Source: Tillus elongatus
Taxonomy: Eukaryota > Arthropoda > Insecta > Coleoptera > Cleridae
Length of the DNA: 64,000 nt
Assembly (NCBI GenBank): GCA_964006375.1
Contig: OZ023262.1
Coordinates: 87,493,654-87,557,653 of the forward strand
Direction of reading: 5' to 3'
The notes under the pieces were generated by a model that saw only the letters and a list, made by a program, of their open reading frames with translations, was not told the origin of the DNA and made no database searches. The translations under genes were made by a program, and so were the position numbers. This document shows positions 1 to 13,092 of this stretch, piece by piece (positions within the stretch are counted from its first letter, which is position 1; each line of letters starts with the position of its first letter).

Positions 1-310
1 ATTTAGTTTGGTTACCGTTGATGTCTGGTTTATAGCTGTTGTATGAATCAATCTACGCGCGGCAGTTAACTATCTGTTTGTCAGGCATTGGAATTTAACC
101 ACTAAGTCGTTTCAACACATGTCTTTGGGATTTTATTTTTAATTTGGAAAAAACTCTAAATATTGTATACCAAATTACTTACAATCCATAACATTGGTTT
201 ATTTGCACTATTTCTAGCCACATGTAGAGTATCGTTCCAGTTATTCCGACACTTACAAAAATATAGCGTTTTCAAAAAGTTTTCCCTGATTTTCCATCGG
301 AAAAACTTGA
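1..310 (+). repeat. Dispersed repeat R1, copy a (left-truncated by window)
   Basis: This stretch is clearly similar to 21520-21835 on the same strand and to the reverse complement of 55350-55630. Shared landmarks include ACTATTTCTAGCCACATGTA and TATAGCGTTTTCAAAAAG. It contains no open coding region. The copy at 21.8 kb runs into a pogo-like transposase fragment, so R1 may be non-coding sequence of a larger pogo/Tigger-type element; that link is inference. Confidence 0.75.
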
Positions 311-354
311 GCATAAAGACTGATTAACAAACTCGACCTCGGTTTTCGTCCAAA

Positions 355-401
355 CAAGATTTTTGGCATGTTTGATTGAAATCAGTTTAGTATTTTTTAA
401 G

Positions 402-493
<92 letters not shown>

Positions 494-600
494 ATATAAC
501 AATTTTTTGGGTTCTAGGGACCGAAATTCGGGCTGATCTGAAAAATTTTTCAAAAGCTTTTTATCGTGACCTCTCTATTAGCGAATTTCTCCTAATGAAA
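355..600 (+). repeat. Composite hairpin-(TA)n repeat, fragment, with (TA)n 403-490
   Basis: A degraded module ends in TTTTTTAAGTTA, followed by about 44 TA units and then the conserved downstream block (AACATATA, GGGTTCTAGGGACC, GTGACCTCTCTATTAGCGAA). The (TA)n lies at the same position as in the better copies at 7.9, 27.7 and 42.5 kb. It appears in translation only as Tyr-Ile repeats. Confidence 0.7.
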
Positions 601-726
601 CTTCGCTAAAATAAGAAGAAATAAAATTAATCAGTATACCTAGTGCTTAAATATTTTGCTTTTTATAAAAGCGGGAATTTCTGTTAAATAAGCTACCTGT
701 AAGATAGTATATACTTTATGATTGTT

Positions 727-1085
727 TAAGAACCTCGGTGGTTCAGGGGTAAGAACGTGTGCCTCTGAACCGAAGGGTACTGGGTTCGATCCCAGGGTAT
801 CCCTTTCACGTTTTCAGTACAAACTGTAAAATTAACATCAACCGAGGTTCTGGCATTGTATTTGAGCAAGTTGAATGTCTGCACGTTCCGCCCTTCAGAG
901 GGGGCGTAAAGCCGTCGGTCCCGTGTCCATGCGCTGTTGGGCACGTTAAAGATCCCTACCCTCCTTACAGAAAGGCAGGAGTTCGGCAAAATTTCCAGGA
1001 TAGTGAGGTGAAACTGCTCCCTGGCGTCGGTGATTGGCCATAGTCGCGGAAATAGGCCGACGTTAAAGAAACAAAACACACACAT
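727..1085 (+). mobile_element. tRNA-derived SINE, near full length
   Basis: The 5' part is tRNA-like, with an A-box-like GTGGTTCAGGGGTAAG and a B box GGTTCGATCCC, as expected for a Pol III promoter. The body (GGGCACGTTAAAGATCCC, GTGATTGGCCATAGTCGC) ends in GACGTTAAAGAAACAAAA followed by a short CA tail. Related copies lie at 17907-18256 (minus), 42836-43130 and 59367-59692, with degraded ones at 28710-28895 and 58685-58860. The ~118-codon antisense open frame across it is fortuitous, since each copy has the same kind of frame. Confidence 0.85.
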
Positions 1086-1716
1086 TTATGATTGTTATTG
1101 GTTAAGGCAATACAAACAAAAAGTTATAAAATAACTTGTTACGCAAATTTTGTATATATAAATTTTATTCTTTGATGTCCATATAATGTTGTTAATAAAG
1201 TGTTTTTTTTTAATATTTACAGTACAGCAAGAAGAAAGCTGTAGCAAAGGCGGTAGTTGTTTTTTCTCGATACTTTTCTTCCCAAGGCTTCCTTCTTACT
1301 AGCCCTCATTTCAAGAAAGTATCCGCAAGTTTTACAATGGTTACCGATCTATTAGTGAACGTTCTTTTGAAAATTCACTGAAAATTGGTGTATACTCACA
1401 AAAAAGTCTGTTCTCCATTCAAAGTTCCAAGCGATCGAACCTCATTTTTCTGTAGTTGTTGTGACAACATTTCCATGGAAAGCAGGATAGAATGTTCTGC
1501 AATAAATGCTCGACCGTTTTATAGGCATAAATACATAATTACCTGAAAAATGTAAAACCGATGATATTATTATTAATAACATGAATGGGCTGTAATGTCT
1601 TCACACTTCATTTGTCTTAATTGTCTGGTTATATTATAGCTTTTTAGCGTCAAGTCTTGGATTTGCCACTGAAATTGTTCAAAGCGAAACATATCTTAGA
1701 TATTGATTGAAGAAAG
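1086..1716. other. Intervening DNA, no gene recognised
   Basis: AT-rich sequence without a convincing open frame, RNA gene or recognised repeat. A weak AGTGAAC...AAAATTCACTGAAAATT stretch near 1355-1387 resembles the hairpin end of the composite family. Confidence 0.5.
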
Positions 1717-1945
1717 TCTGGGCACAACAAGCGCGTTATAGTAACGAATTTTCATTAAAATGTTTTTAATGGAAAATATGTATTTTAAAAAATAAGAGGC
1801 ACTAAATTTCGTATAATCTAACTAGTCGTAACAATGTACTATACTTTATAAAAATAACTGTATTGTTTTAAAAAGTACAAAAATTCTCCGAAAATAAATT
1901 TGAAATAATCCCAAAAAAAATTCTCCGATTTTCCTGACCAACGAA
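1717..1945 (+). mobile_element. MITE-A (CTGGACGCAG tip family), 3'-truncated diverged copy
   Basis: Begins with a diverged tip (CTGGGCACAACAAGCGCGTT) and runs through the MITE-A interior (AATGTTTTTAATGGAAAATA, GTAACAATGTACTATACTTT, AAAAGTACAAAAATTCTCCG). The inverted right tip is missing. The downstream 1946-2230 has no recognised feature. Confidence 0.65.
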
Positions 1946-2230
1946 CCTGCACACTTGCCAGGATATAATTACTCATAAAAAGCTTCTTAATAAAAATTCA
2001 AAAAAAAATATCTGCATGAAAAATTTTCAAACTAACGAAAGTTAGAGACTTTTTTAATAAAAATTGGCTGAAGTAATGTTACACGTAATTTATATATTTA
2101 AAAAAAATTGCCACCGACACAATTTTTGTATTATTACTAATTACCAAAATTTCACAACAATCTCAAAAAATGATTCCTACAGAAACATTACAAAAAATGG
2201 ACTAGATATTTTTCAAATTATATTCACATA

Positions 2231-3176
2231 CAGTGTGTCCCCGGATAGGCGCATGAATAGGCGAAAAAGACTGTAACTTTTTAAATTGAAACTCTATTTT
2301 CTGGGAATAAGCCCCGCTTGAATAAAAATAATTTGTGTCATAATTTTAATTTCCAAAAATCAAGTATGTCGTATAAATTTGCAAATAACTAATATTTTAG
2401 ATTAGTAAAGTGGCTTTTCTCTAAGATATATGAAAAAAACTTTATGAAGAAAAGATGATCGGAACAAAAAATTGAGTCGGAATACAAAATTTTAAAAACC
2501 TAGGCCTACTTTGATACTTTGAAAAGTCTGAAAACAAATAGTATGCCATGGGAGAAAGACGAATAAAATGATGTTTTGACAGTTGTTAAAATAGTTAATA
2601 TTTTGTACCTATATAGTTGTAATTATTGTCGTAGCTATGCTCTAAAACTGATCCAAATTTAACTGCGAAATATGGAATGGATCTACCTAGTTCAGTGTTA
2701 TAGAACCGGTGAATTATCTGATCCAGACCCTTATCAGACTATTTCATTCCCCATTTCTTTAATTATCGAAATGTCTAATAGAAGGATAAAAAGAAGACGA
2801 TTGTGTTTCATTTACTGTTTTGCCCAACTTTTGTTAACGAATTTTTTGAATATATTTAGTAAGGAGGGTGCGTGGAGTTAAAATTACGCGAAATATCAAA
2901 GTAGGCTTAGGATTTTAAAATTTTGTATTTCTACTCAGTTTTTCTTGCCGATCATCTTTTCTTAATACCGTTTTTTTCATAGCTCCTAGAGAAAAGACAC
3001 TTTACCAGTATAAAAAATTAGGATTTAGTGAATTTCGAAGACAAACTTGATTTTTGGAAATTAAAATTATGATACAAATTATTTTCTATTCAAGCACGGC
3101 TTATTTCGAGAAAATGAAGGGTCAGCTCAAAAAATTAGTCTTTTTCACCTATTCTTGCGTCGATCGGGGGACACTC
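2231..3176. mobile_element. Non-autonomous DNA transposon with ~285 bp terminal inverted repeats
   Basis: 2231-2517 and 2893-3176 are long imperfect inverted repeats. The outer ends read CAGTGTGTCCCCGGATAGGC on the left and, reverse-complemented, GAGTGTCCCCCGATCGACGC on the right. The arms meet at TATCAAAGTAGGC. A TA dinucleotide flanks each end (2229-2230, 3177-3178), compatible with Tc1/mariner-type TA targeting. The ~375 bp centre carries no transposase. The class is inferred from TIR length and TA flanks only. Confidence 0.7.
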
Positions 3177-3182
3177 TATCTA

Positions 3183-3285
<103 letters not shown>

Positions 3286-3290
3286 AAACG

Positions 3291-3560
3291 TCTGGACGTA
3301 GCAAATGCGTTATGGTAGCGAATTTTAGTTAAAATGATTTCAATGGCAAATACGCATTTTTGGTTGGCCGTATAACTTATATAGTAGTAACAATGTACCA
3401 CATTTGATTAAAATAGCTGTGTTGTTTCGAAAAGTACAAACATTTTCCGAAAATAAAATAAAATGTTCCAGAAAAAAATGGTCAGATTTTCCTGGCCAAA
3501 GAACCTCTTCAAGCTATTTACACACCTGCCAAGATATAATTATTGACAAACAGCTTTATT
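3291..3560 (+). mobile_element. MITE-A, 3'-truncated copy
   Basis: Tip TCTGGACGTAGCAAATGCGT, then the family interior (ATGATTTCAATGGCAAATAC, GTACCACATTTGATTAAAAT, AAAAGTACAAACATTTTCCG) and the module line CAGATTTTCCTGGCCAAAGA. No right-hand inverted tip is seen. Confidence 0.7.
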
Positions 3561-3599
3561 ACTCCAGTTGAAAAAAAAATTCTTTTTGAATATTTGTAA

Positions 3600-4269
3600 A
3601 AATTTCTTTTACAAAAATTCACCTTTTTTTTGTGCCGAAATTGCCTTCAGTAATGTTACATTAAGTTATATTTTTTACAAAAATTCGACAACTCTTTTCT
3701 TACAATAACTTACTAAACATTTATTATTAATATCCAACATTTCACAAAAATGTTACACAAAATGATTTTTACAAAAACGCTAAAAACATTTCTGCGATAA
3801 CTTTTCAAATTCAGCAACTATTTGAGAGTCTCTGTATACGGCATTTTTGATTTTTTTTCAACGAGCAATACAAAGAAAAAGCTCTATGAATGCATCATAT
3901 TCATGGGGCTTTGCTATCTATTGGTAAAAATGCCGTTCCACATTTTGTGATATGTGTTTGTGCAATGTGCTAAAAACGTGAAAAGTTGCAAAACAATTGA
4001 AATAACTCAAAAACGATATAAAATTTTTTTCCTTACAAACATGCACTATCAACCGTTCGCCGTCCGACCATTAAAGGGCTGTACCATGTTCTCTTAACTG
4101 TTTATCATGGTGTTAATTATGTCTGACTTGACAATTATCATAACTTTTTCGTCTCCAACGCCTGCTACGCATTGAAAATTGTTGAAAATTTAAATAATGC
4201 AAAAAACAACACAAGGAACCTATCGTGCTACACATCATTGAATTTTCAATAAAATATGCTTTCTAATAC
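3600..4269 (+). repeat. AT-rich repeat DNA including dispersed repeat E, copy a
   Basis: 3840-4030 (TTGCTATCTATTGGTAAAAA, ATATGTGTTTGTGCAATGTG, GTGAAAAGTTGCAAAACAAT) is the inverse of 33745-33925, so it is a dispersed repeat. A more diverged relative lies at 34790-34930. No coding region is seen. Confidence 0.55.
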
Positions 4270-4623
4270 AGGGTGTACTTATTTTAACGGCCATATGAAA
4301 AAACAAAGTTGATGATGTTTTCTTCGAAACGAAACATTGTACTGAGAATCTGTTTACTACATCTTATAGAGCATAGAAAGTGGAATGGAAGAAGTGCATT
4401 TCGGTTTTTCATATCGTTTTAAATAACTTCAGAAAAAAATAAAAACAGAATTTACATTTTTCGTTTTTTTCCTGTATCTTCGGAAGTATTCGGAAAGTAG
4501 AAAATTTTAAGATGACATGCTACAAGGCCCAGAATTGCGCATATTTGCCTCAATTTAACCTACCTTGTATCTCTTACGGATTAGAAGATACCCATAATGA
4601 GCCTCGAATCTGTAGCACACTGT

Positions 4624-4712
<89 letters not shown>

Positions 4713-4860
4713 ATATGATATAATATAATATAATATAATATAATATAATATAATATAATATAAATTGAAACTTTCCCCGGGTATGTGTTCTAGGGGGCAA
4801 AATTTAAAAGTCGAGATCTCCTCATTAGTTAACTTTTGTAAGAAAATTCACTGAAAGATA
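4270..4860 (+). repeat. Repeat end, (TA)n 4627-4709, (TAATA)n 4721-4762 and composite downstream block
   Basis: 4270-4626 begins ACAGGGTGTACTTATTTTAA and ends CTGTATCTC...GAGCCTCGAATCTGTAGCAC, resembling 14440-14550. The TA tract then grades into a pentanucleotide TAATA array. The composite family's conserved block follows directly (CCCCGGGTATGTGTTCTAGG, GAGATCTCCTCATTAG, AAAATTCACT) at 4763-4857. It is a chimera of two repeat families joined at the microsatellite. Confidence 0.65.
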
Positions 4861-5930
4861 CGAAAAGTACTAGATTCTACAAAAGTATAACCATATCCCG
4901 TACAAGACTCCTTACAATTTAACAACATAACTAATTGATTACCGTAATTATTATGGGTAAATAAATATATAGGTGTTAGTCAAAAAGCTGGGGTTAATAT
5001 CAACTTACTTAACAAATCACTTTTATACGAAGTACACTGATTCAATCCTCTCGTATTCTAATATTTCAGCCGTCAGCCGTCGTCACAGAAATGTAATTTG
5101 GACGGAATCTACTTGGTGCTATGTATTGCACTAGGTAGTAGGTAGTCGTTTGTCATTTCGTGCAATAATCTTGCAGTTTGTGCTTATCTCTTGCTGACTA
5201 CCTGCAATATATTCTTAGAAGTTGTAGGTTTAAAATGGATTCGATGTTCGTGGTGTACTTCTTTGTAAAATCTTTTACAATCTGGCGCCGCATTTCCGTT
5301 ACATGCCGAGTCTTTCGTCTTGCATATTTTTATCACATAGTGACATCTCATTTTCTCCGGAAGTATCCAGCTAAAGCATTGGCCACTGCTCACTTATTCT
5401 TTTCAACGAGATAGAAATAGAGAAGCAGTATTATGAGACCAATACTTTTGTTAGTGTAACACAGAATGTCCCAGTGTAGCTTGTAATGAATGGCACAAAT
5501 AAAGAAAGTAAACGTAAAATGGCTGAACTTTCTTATACAGGGCGGTTTCAAAAAACTTGTACAATCGCTCGTGGTTATATTCTTAACGTAAAAGTAAGAC
5601 TTTTTTCATATCCACATAAGTATGATTTAGCTTCGCTTCGTAGCTACAGGCTGTTAAAGAATTTCTTTTTTTTTTTGGTTTATTCCAAATTTCTACAAAA
5701 CGACTGTAGCAATCTGAATAAAATTTGGACAGCTTCAACTACCTCCTTGCGTATGTGCTATCACTGTAAAAGCTACTTCTGGATATTTTGTCGATTTTGA
5801 TCTCTTTTATGAGATTAATGCTATTAAGGTGTGTAACGTAATGTATAGAATATGTCCTGGGTTCGATGACAAAATCAGGAGGTTGTTGTCATTTACTTGC
5901 CGATGTGATAGATGCTGTTTACTGCTTTAA
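4861..5930. other. Intervening DNA, no gene recognised
   Basis: No supported gene. ACAGGGCGGTTTCAAAAAAC at 5538-5557 looks like the terminus of a mariner-type element of the ACAGGGTG class, but no partner end was found. Open frames of up to 104 codons lack recognisable domains. Confidence 0.4.
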
Positions 5931-6240
5931 AATGACCTCCAAATATACCTTGGCTGAATTAACCGTTGTGCTTACAGTTTATAGTGAAGCGAGACAAAAT
6001 GGAAGAGAAACAGCGAGACCTTATCACGACAGGCTTCCCAGACGAAAGCACACAGCAAAAATCGTTTTGTACATATCTTTAGGGGAAATAGGTGTCTTAA
6101 AGCAATCTAATTCTGGACGCGGAATATACGAACGAACTGTTCCAAGTTAAAGAGTCAGTTTTGAATGCAGTGGGGGTTACCCACTACAACTACCAGATTC
6201 GTTTCTAACGAAACAATAATTATTTCCGGATTGTATGTAT
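5931..6240 (+). pseudogene. DUF4817-type mariner transposase relic, N-terminal part
   Basis: The translation starts MTSKYTLAELTVVLTVYSEA and continues RQNGRETARPYHDRLPRRKH, matching the N-terminal helix-turn-helix layout (DUF4817) of an arthropod IS630/Tc1/mariner-related family. Frameshifts occur around 6060 and 6150; the reading then continues NAVG..PTTTTRFVSNET, equivalent to the second DNA-binding helix. The frame is lost at about 6240, where MITE-A and composite repeats begin. The matching C-terminal half resumes at 9807 on the same strand, so this is probably one gene split by insertions. It is non-functional. Confidence 0.6.
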
Positions 6241-6268
6241 AAATAATCTGATAAGAGCAGCAAAAAGT

Positions 6269-6584
6269 CTGGACGCGGCAAGTGCAATATGGTAGTGAAT
6301 TTTTGAAAAAATATTTTTAATAGCAAATATGTGTTTTTTTTAAACGAAAGCAGGCATCAAATTTGGTTACCAGTATAACCTATATACTAGAAACTTTGTG
6401 CCATGCTTCATAAAAATACCTTAATTGTTTGAAAGTCCACAAAAATTCCCGAAAGGAAACTTAAAATGATCCCGAAAAACTGGTTTCTTGGCCAACGAAT
6501 CTTATAGGTTAATAGCAAATTGAGCTATCCCAATTTAAAGCATTTAATGAAAATTCTCTACCATAACGCACTTGCTGCGCTCCA
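6269..6584 (+). mobile_element. MITE-A full unit 1 (inverted CTGGACGC tips)
   Basis: Left tip TCTGGACGCGGCAAGTGCAA, interior GCAGGCATCAAATTTGGTTA and AACCTATATACTAGAAACTT, right tip reading TACCATAACGCACTTGCTGC. Length about 316 bp. Each tip contains the palindrome ACGCA-loop-TGCGT. No coding capacity. Confidence 0.75.
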
Positions 6585-6666
6585 ATTTTTTTTTACACAC
6601 ATCCATTATATTTCGGTGGAAAATGCAAAAATGCAATAAGATAAGTTGTGTACGATAAAAAAAAAA

Positions 6667-6979
6667 TCTGGACGCAGCAAGTGCGTTATGGTAGTGAATT
6701 TTCATAAAAATCTTTTTAATAGCAAATATGTTTTTTTTTTAAGAAAGCAGACATCAAATTTGGTTACCAGTATAACCTGTATAGTAAAAACAATGTGCCA
6801 TGTTTCATCAAAATAACTTTATTGTTTGAAAACGTACAAAAAATTCCGAAAATAAACTTAAGGTGTTCCAGAAAAAGCCTGTTTCTTGGCCAACCTTATA
6901 GGTTAATAGCAAATTGGACTTTTCAATATGAAGCATTTAATCAAAATTCGCTACCATAACGCACTTGCTGCATCCAGAA
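6667..6979 (+). mobile_element. MITE-A full unit 2
   Basis: Starts CTGGACGCAGCAAGTGCGTT and ends GCTACCATAACGCACTTGCT plus GCATCCAG, about 313 bp. It is a near-duplicate of the unit ending 80 bp upstream. Interior landmarks are CAGTATAACCTGTATAGT, TGTGCCATGTTTCATCAAAA and ACCTTATAGGTTAATAGCAA. Confidence 0.8.
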
Positions 6980-8218
<1,239 letters not shown>

Positions 8219-8896
8219 GGAAAATTTGTATCATCAGCGACTTATGGGCTATCCTGTGATTGTAGAAATAATTTTTTAAGATGTAGCTCAAGACACCCTA
8301 TAATTAATGTATACAATTGTTTCTCGTATCTTTTATAATACCAATAATATTGAGCTTTGTCATAGAAATGCGTCACCCTGTATATATGTAAACAGATAAA
8401 AACTAAAACTAACCTCGGATGTGGGTCCTAGGGGTCCCAGTTCGCACTCGTTTGAGAAAATCTTTTTAAGATTCGAAGGTCGCGGTCTCCTCATTAGCCA
8501 ATTTCTTCTACAGCAAAAATGCAATAATATAAGACATGTTCGATTAAAAAAAAAGAAGAAAATTTGTATCACCAACGGTTTATAGGCCACCATGTGATTG
8601 TAGAAATAATTTTTTAAGTTGAAGCTCAAGACACCCTATAATTAATGTATGCAATTGTTTCTCGTTTCTTGTATAATACCAATAATATTGAGCTTTACCA
8701 TAGAAATGCGTCAGCCTGTATATACATAAACAGATAAAACTGAAACTAACCCCGGATATTGGCCCTTGAGGTTCCAGTTGCACCCATTTGAGAAAATCTT
8801 TTTAAAATTTGAAAGTCTCGGTCTCCTCATGAAGAAATTTCTTCTACAGCAAAAATGCAATAACATAAGACGTGTTCGATTAAAAAAAAAGAAAGT
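8219..8896 (+). repeat. Two tandem ~338 bp units derived from the composite element
   Basis: 8219-8558 and 8559-8896 are direct tandem copies. Each runs AAATTTGTATCA...TAATACCAATAATATTGAGC...GAAATGCGTCA.CCTGTATAT...AACCCCGGAT..., ending GTTCGATTAAAAAAAAAGAA. A partial third copy starts at 8897. Each unit carries the conserved downstream block but no long TA tract. Confidence 0.75.
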
Positions 8897-9806
<910 letters not shown>

Positions 9807-10470
9807 CTAAAACCATTCCACTACACACGTGGTCCAGAAGTTTTACCAAGATGTTATGTGCCTGGACTCGAATTATGTTAGTGGTTTTTAAATAGGCTGC
9901 AAGACGAGCAACATTTCTCTCGTCGTGTTCTTTTTACAGACAAAGCATTATTCAAGAGAAAGGAAAGTATAAATTCTCATAACTTCCACAACTGGTTTGA
10001 GTAAAATATCTAATTACTAAGAGAAGCAAACTCGCAGTATCAGTTTTCTGTAAATTCTTGGGCTGGTATTATTGAAAATGAAAGTATTGGTACAATTATT
10101 CTGCCACATAGACTAAATCATGTGTCACATTTCAACTTACTAATGTGCGATCTGCCCGAAATATTACCTTTGTTAGTGAAATATAGAATGTGATTCCAAC
10201 CTGATGGTGCACAGGCGCAGTTTGCGCTTGATGTTAGCGAGTACCACTCAAAAATCATCAATGGATTGGTCGTGGTCCAGTAATATGGCCACCAAAATCA
10301 CATGGTTTAAATACATGGTCACATAAAGAAGCTTGTTTCTAAGACACCAGTACAACCATTGAAAAAACTTTTACAACGGATAGAACTAACATTTGTAAGA
10401 GTTCGGGAAATCCTTGAATTTGTGCCAGAGTAAGATGAGCTCTTTGCACCGATGATTGAGGCTTTGTAAT
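9807..10470 (+). pseudogene. DUF4817-type mariner transposase relic, C-terminal DDE part
   Basis: The reading starts [14 protein letters not shown] and continues LQDEQHFSRRVLFTDKALF (first catalytic Asp in FTD), NSWAGIIENESIGTIILPHR, then FQPDGAQAQFALDVSEY (second Asp in PDGA), WIGRGP-like remnants and the DLTPLDFFLWGHIK-like segment in degraded form (HGHIKKLVSKTP), followed by LQRIELTFVRVREILEF. At least five stop codons and several shifts are present. It is collinear with the N-terminal fragment at 5931-6240, and the two sum to about 325 residues, near the family's usual length. It is not functional. Confidence 0.7.
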
Positions 10471-10609
10471 TAAGCTGCAGGTGGCCATTTTTAACATTTG
10501 CTATGATTACAGTGACACGCCTTTAACTGGTAAATAGTTTTTTTTAAGTTTTAAACTAATTACCTTCAAAAATGCTAAAAAAATTCAATACACTACATAA
10601 CGTAACATA

Positions 10610-10885
10610 GTTGATCCACCTGCAGCCCCCAACAGATCTACCAGGGGAACAGAGCGAATGCACCCTTTTACTGTCCAGGTCACCAGACATAGAACATCTT
10701 GTGATGCCCGCTTTTTTGTCCCGAGGACTTCCAAGTTGTGGAATTCCTTGCCGGCACATGTTTTTCCTTCTCCTCCGAACTTCCAAACCTTCAAGTCCAG
10801 AATTAACAATTTGCCTCTTTCCTCCTTGTCGACACCCACGGTACGATAGTATTTAGGCTGTAAGCCCTTGTGGTGTGTTGCTGAA
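10610..10885 (+). pseudogene. Non-LTR retrotransposon (Jockey/CR1-like) 3' coding end
   Basis: The frame from 10658 reads HPFTVQVTRHRTSCDARFFV then PRTSKLWNSLPAHVFPSPPN and FQTFKSRINNLPLSSLS. The RT..LWNSLP..VF....NLQ.FK pattern is the characteristic C-terminus of Jockey/CR1-like LINE reverse transcriptases. No RT core is present, consistent with the usual 5' truncation of LINE insertions. A slippery ATATAAAAAAAAGA follows near 10890. Confidence 0.7.
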
Positions 10886-10898
10886 ATATAAAAAAAAG

Positions 10899-11051
10899 AG
10901 AACCCAGTTCATTCCAATAAAGTTTTCAGACCTGGCGGGATGAACAAACTATGAAATTTATTTAGTTTAGTCATGCTTCTGATTATGTTAACGTTGTCAT
11001 AGAAACGATTGTCAGGTCTGAAAACGGTTTTGTGATCAATTGGGTTCTCCA
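10899..11051. mobile_element. Small inverted-repeat element (MITE-like), ~153 bp
   Basis: The left arm GAGAACCCAGTTCATTCC..GTTTTCAGACCTG is inverted at 11011-11051 (CAGGTCTGAAAACGG..TTGGGTTCTC). Arms are about 40 bp, separated by ~70 bp of AT-rich centre. No coding capacity. Confidence 0.65.
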
Positions 11052-11239
11052 AATTGTACTTATATGTTACATAATTAAACGTACAAATAGTGCAAACACA
11101 ATACGATATACAAACCTATACTTCAAAATGATAGAAAATGAATAACATTAGCTGTCAAAGTAGAAATTTAAGAGCTTGCAAAACGCATTTTTTTTGTAAA
11201 ATTTGTTCTCTATAACCAGCATTTCTTTCAGATTCTTTG

Positions 11240-11339
11240 TTTAAAAGTCACCAATTTTAACGTTTCAATTCAACACTAATTTTTTAGAAAAAATGCTTAT
11301 AATTTTTGTTTGGCATTAAGTTTTTGGATCTAGTATACG

Positions 11340-11428
<89 letters not shown>

Positions 11429-11590
11429 TTGTTATTTTAAAAGATACAATATTTTCAGTTATGAAACCCAAAATTTTCCTGGACAAAATAGTAAGACTTT
11501 CCTTGATAGTGATTTTATCCAAGCGATTTACTAATGGAACATTCATGCAAAATTTTGTTATAAGCAGTAAATTATTTTTTGATATATCGT
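11240..11590 (-). repeat. 141 bp module fragments around (TA)n 11340-11424
   Basis: The (TA)n tract is followed by a diverged module (AAGTTTGTTATTTTAAAAGA, CCCAAAATTTTCCTGGACAA, ATCCAAGCGATTTACTAATG, TAAATTATTTTTTGATATAT). On the minus strand the module translates as LVNRLDKITIKE..TILSRKILGF, the recurring GLDKFVSQENRxRFSGKIL-like pattern seen throughout the window. Confidence 0.6.
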
Positions 11591-12065
11591 AGCGATTATT
11601 ATACAGGCTATTTCAAAAATGATGTTCCATATACAGGTGCACCTTCATTACCAGAAAAACATTTTTTTTATATAAATATGGGTCCGCAAATGCTCAGTTT
11701 CTTAAATAAAGCGTGATAAGTTATCTGTTTTCTTCTGTTCTTTTATGGATAATTTTCAGAAAAATTCAAATAATGGTGTGAAACCTGGGATACGGAGGTT
11801 TCCGAGGACGATGAATTTCAATATGTTATTGTTAATGACACTGCCTGCAGAGGGCGCCTCCTGGAAGAGTATGCTTGCATTCAATTGACCCCAATTTGTT
11901 TGACACCCTGTATACTGACATTTCGTACAGCTGCTTTTAATTCCCTACCACTTTTAAGCAAAAAATGTATACCCGGCCGAAATCTCTTAGACACACCATT
12001 TTCGAGATATTTCAATTTTTGTATGTCGATGTCGGGTCAAAAATTGATTTTGGAAACTGTTTATT
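11591..12065 (+). repeat. Dispersed repeat F and unresolved repeat DNA
   Basis: 11665-11720 (ATATGGGTCCGCAAATGCTC, AGTTTC) matches 24380-24430 and the reverse of 26075-26130. An ACACCCTGTATACTGACATT terminus at 11909 marks the end of another ACAGGGTGT-class repeat. No coding region is recognised. Confidence 0.5.
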
Positions 12066-13060
12066 CACCTCTTAGTGAATTTTCTCTAAATGATTCACTC
12101 ATGAGATCGTGACTTTTGAGTTTTGAAAAAAATTCTCCAAATGAGCGCTAATTAGGCCCTTAGGATACATATCCGGGGTCAGTTTTAATTTTTATATGAC
12201 AAGTCGAAAAATAATAGGCCAATTTTGATAAATTGGTGGGTAACTTCCTTTTGCTTGACCAAGATAGTTATCCAGAAAATTCTGCCCAGTTTTCCCAGAA
12301 AATTTTGTGTGAAATTTTTTTTATCTCCCGAAATCACAAAGCAAGGGCAACTAAATTTCGTACGCGTGTTTGAATTATAAAGAGTGAACCACTTCCCAAA
12401 ACTTAGTTTCTAAGTTAAGAGACAAAAAGGTTATAAGGAATTAAAGAAAAAAAAGGTTGTGCTTTTCTCCAAAACGTCAAAGTCGCGGTTTGAAACGTCA
12501 AAATTGGCAACATTTAGGCAAATAATCTAAAACAAATACGGGTTATGTAAAGAAAATGTCGCAAGAAGAGTGTTTTGCAAACCATTAAATTTCAGCTTCA
12601 ATCGTCGCTCTCCTTTATTTTACTGAAATGTTTCCAGAAAATTCATAGCTTGTAGACCCTTTATCTGATGGTTTGGCAGTAGTTTTAGTTAAGTTTATTG
12701 TTTAACCGTCTCTAATTTTTAGGTAATTTTCGCAGAAAAAATTCATTAATAAGGATACTGCGTTTTGAATTTTTAAAATATTTCTTCAAATGAGTGAAAA
12801 CTAGATCCCTTAGAATCCATATCCGGGGTTAGTTTCATTTGTTATCTGTTTAAATATATACAGGGCCAGGCATCTCTACGGTAAAGCTCGATTTAATTGT
12901 TATCATACAAGATACGAGAAAAATTGTATACGTTCATTGTAGGGTGTCTTGATCTGCATCTTATAAATCTATTTTGAAAATCACAGGTGGCCCATAAGTC
13001 GTTGGTGATACCTAAAAATGTTTGAACACCTTTATGTTATTGCATTTTTGCATTATTTAT
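12066..13060 (-). repeat. Composite element, reverse orientation, lacking the (TA)n tract
   Basis: Reading rightward: hairpin (AGTGAATTTTCTCTAAATGA, TTCACT), the conserved block inverted (AAATGAGCGCTAATTAGGCC, ATACATATCCGGGGTCAG), then TTTTTATATGACAAGTCGAAAAA directly into the 141 bp module (GGCCAATTTTGATAAATTGG). Then come TTGGCAACATTTAGGCA, AGACCCTTTATCTGATGG, a second conserved block at 12730-12835, and CACAGGTGGCCCATAAGTCG. At the site where other copies carry 37-97 TA units this one has essentially none. Confidence 0.7.
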
Positions 13061-13092
13061 CAAAATATAATGCACGTTTGTGATAAAAAGAA

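Noticed and set aside
726..1085. 119-codon antisense frame (and the similar one at 42916-43272)
   Set aside because: Antisense of the tRNA-derived SINE; the same frame appears in unrelated copies and carries no domain.
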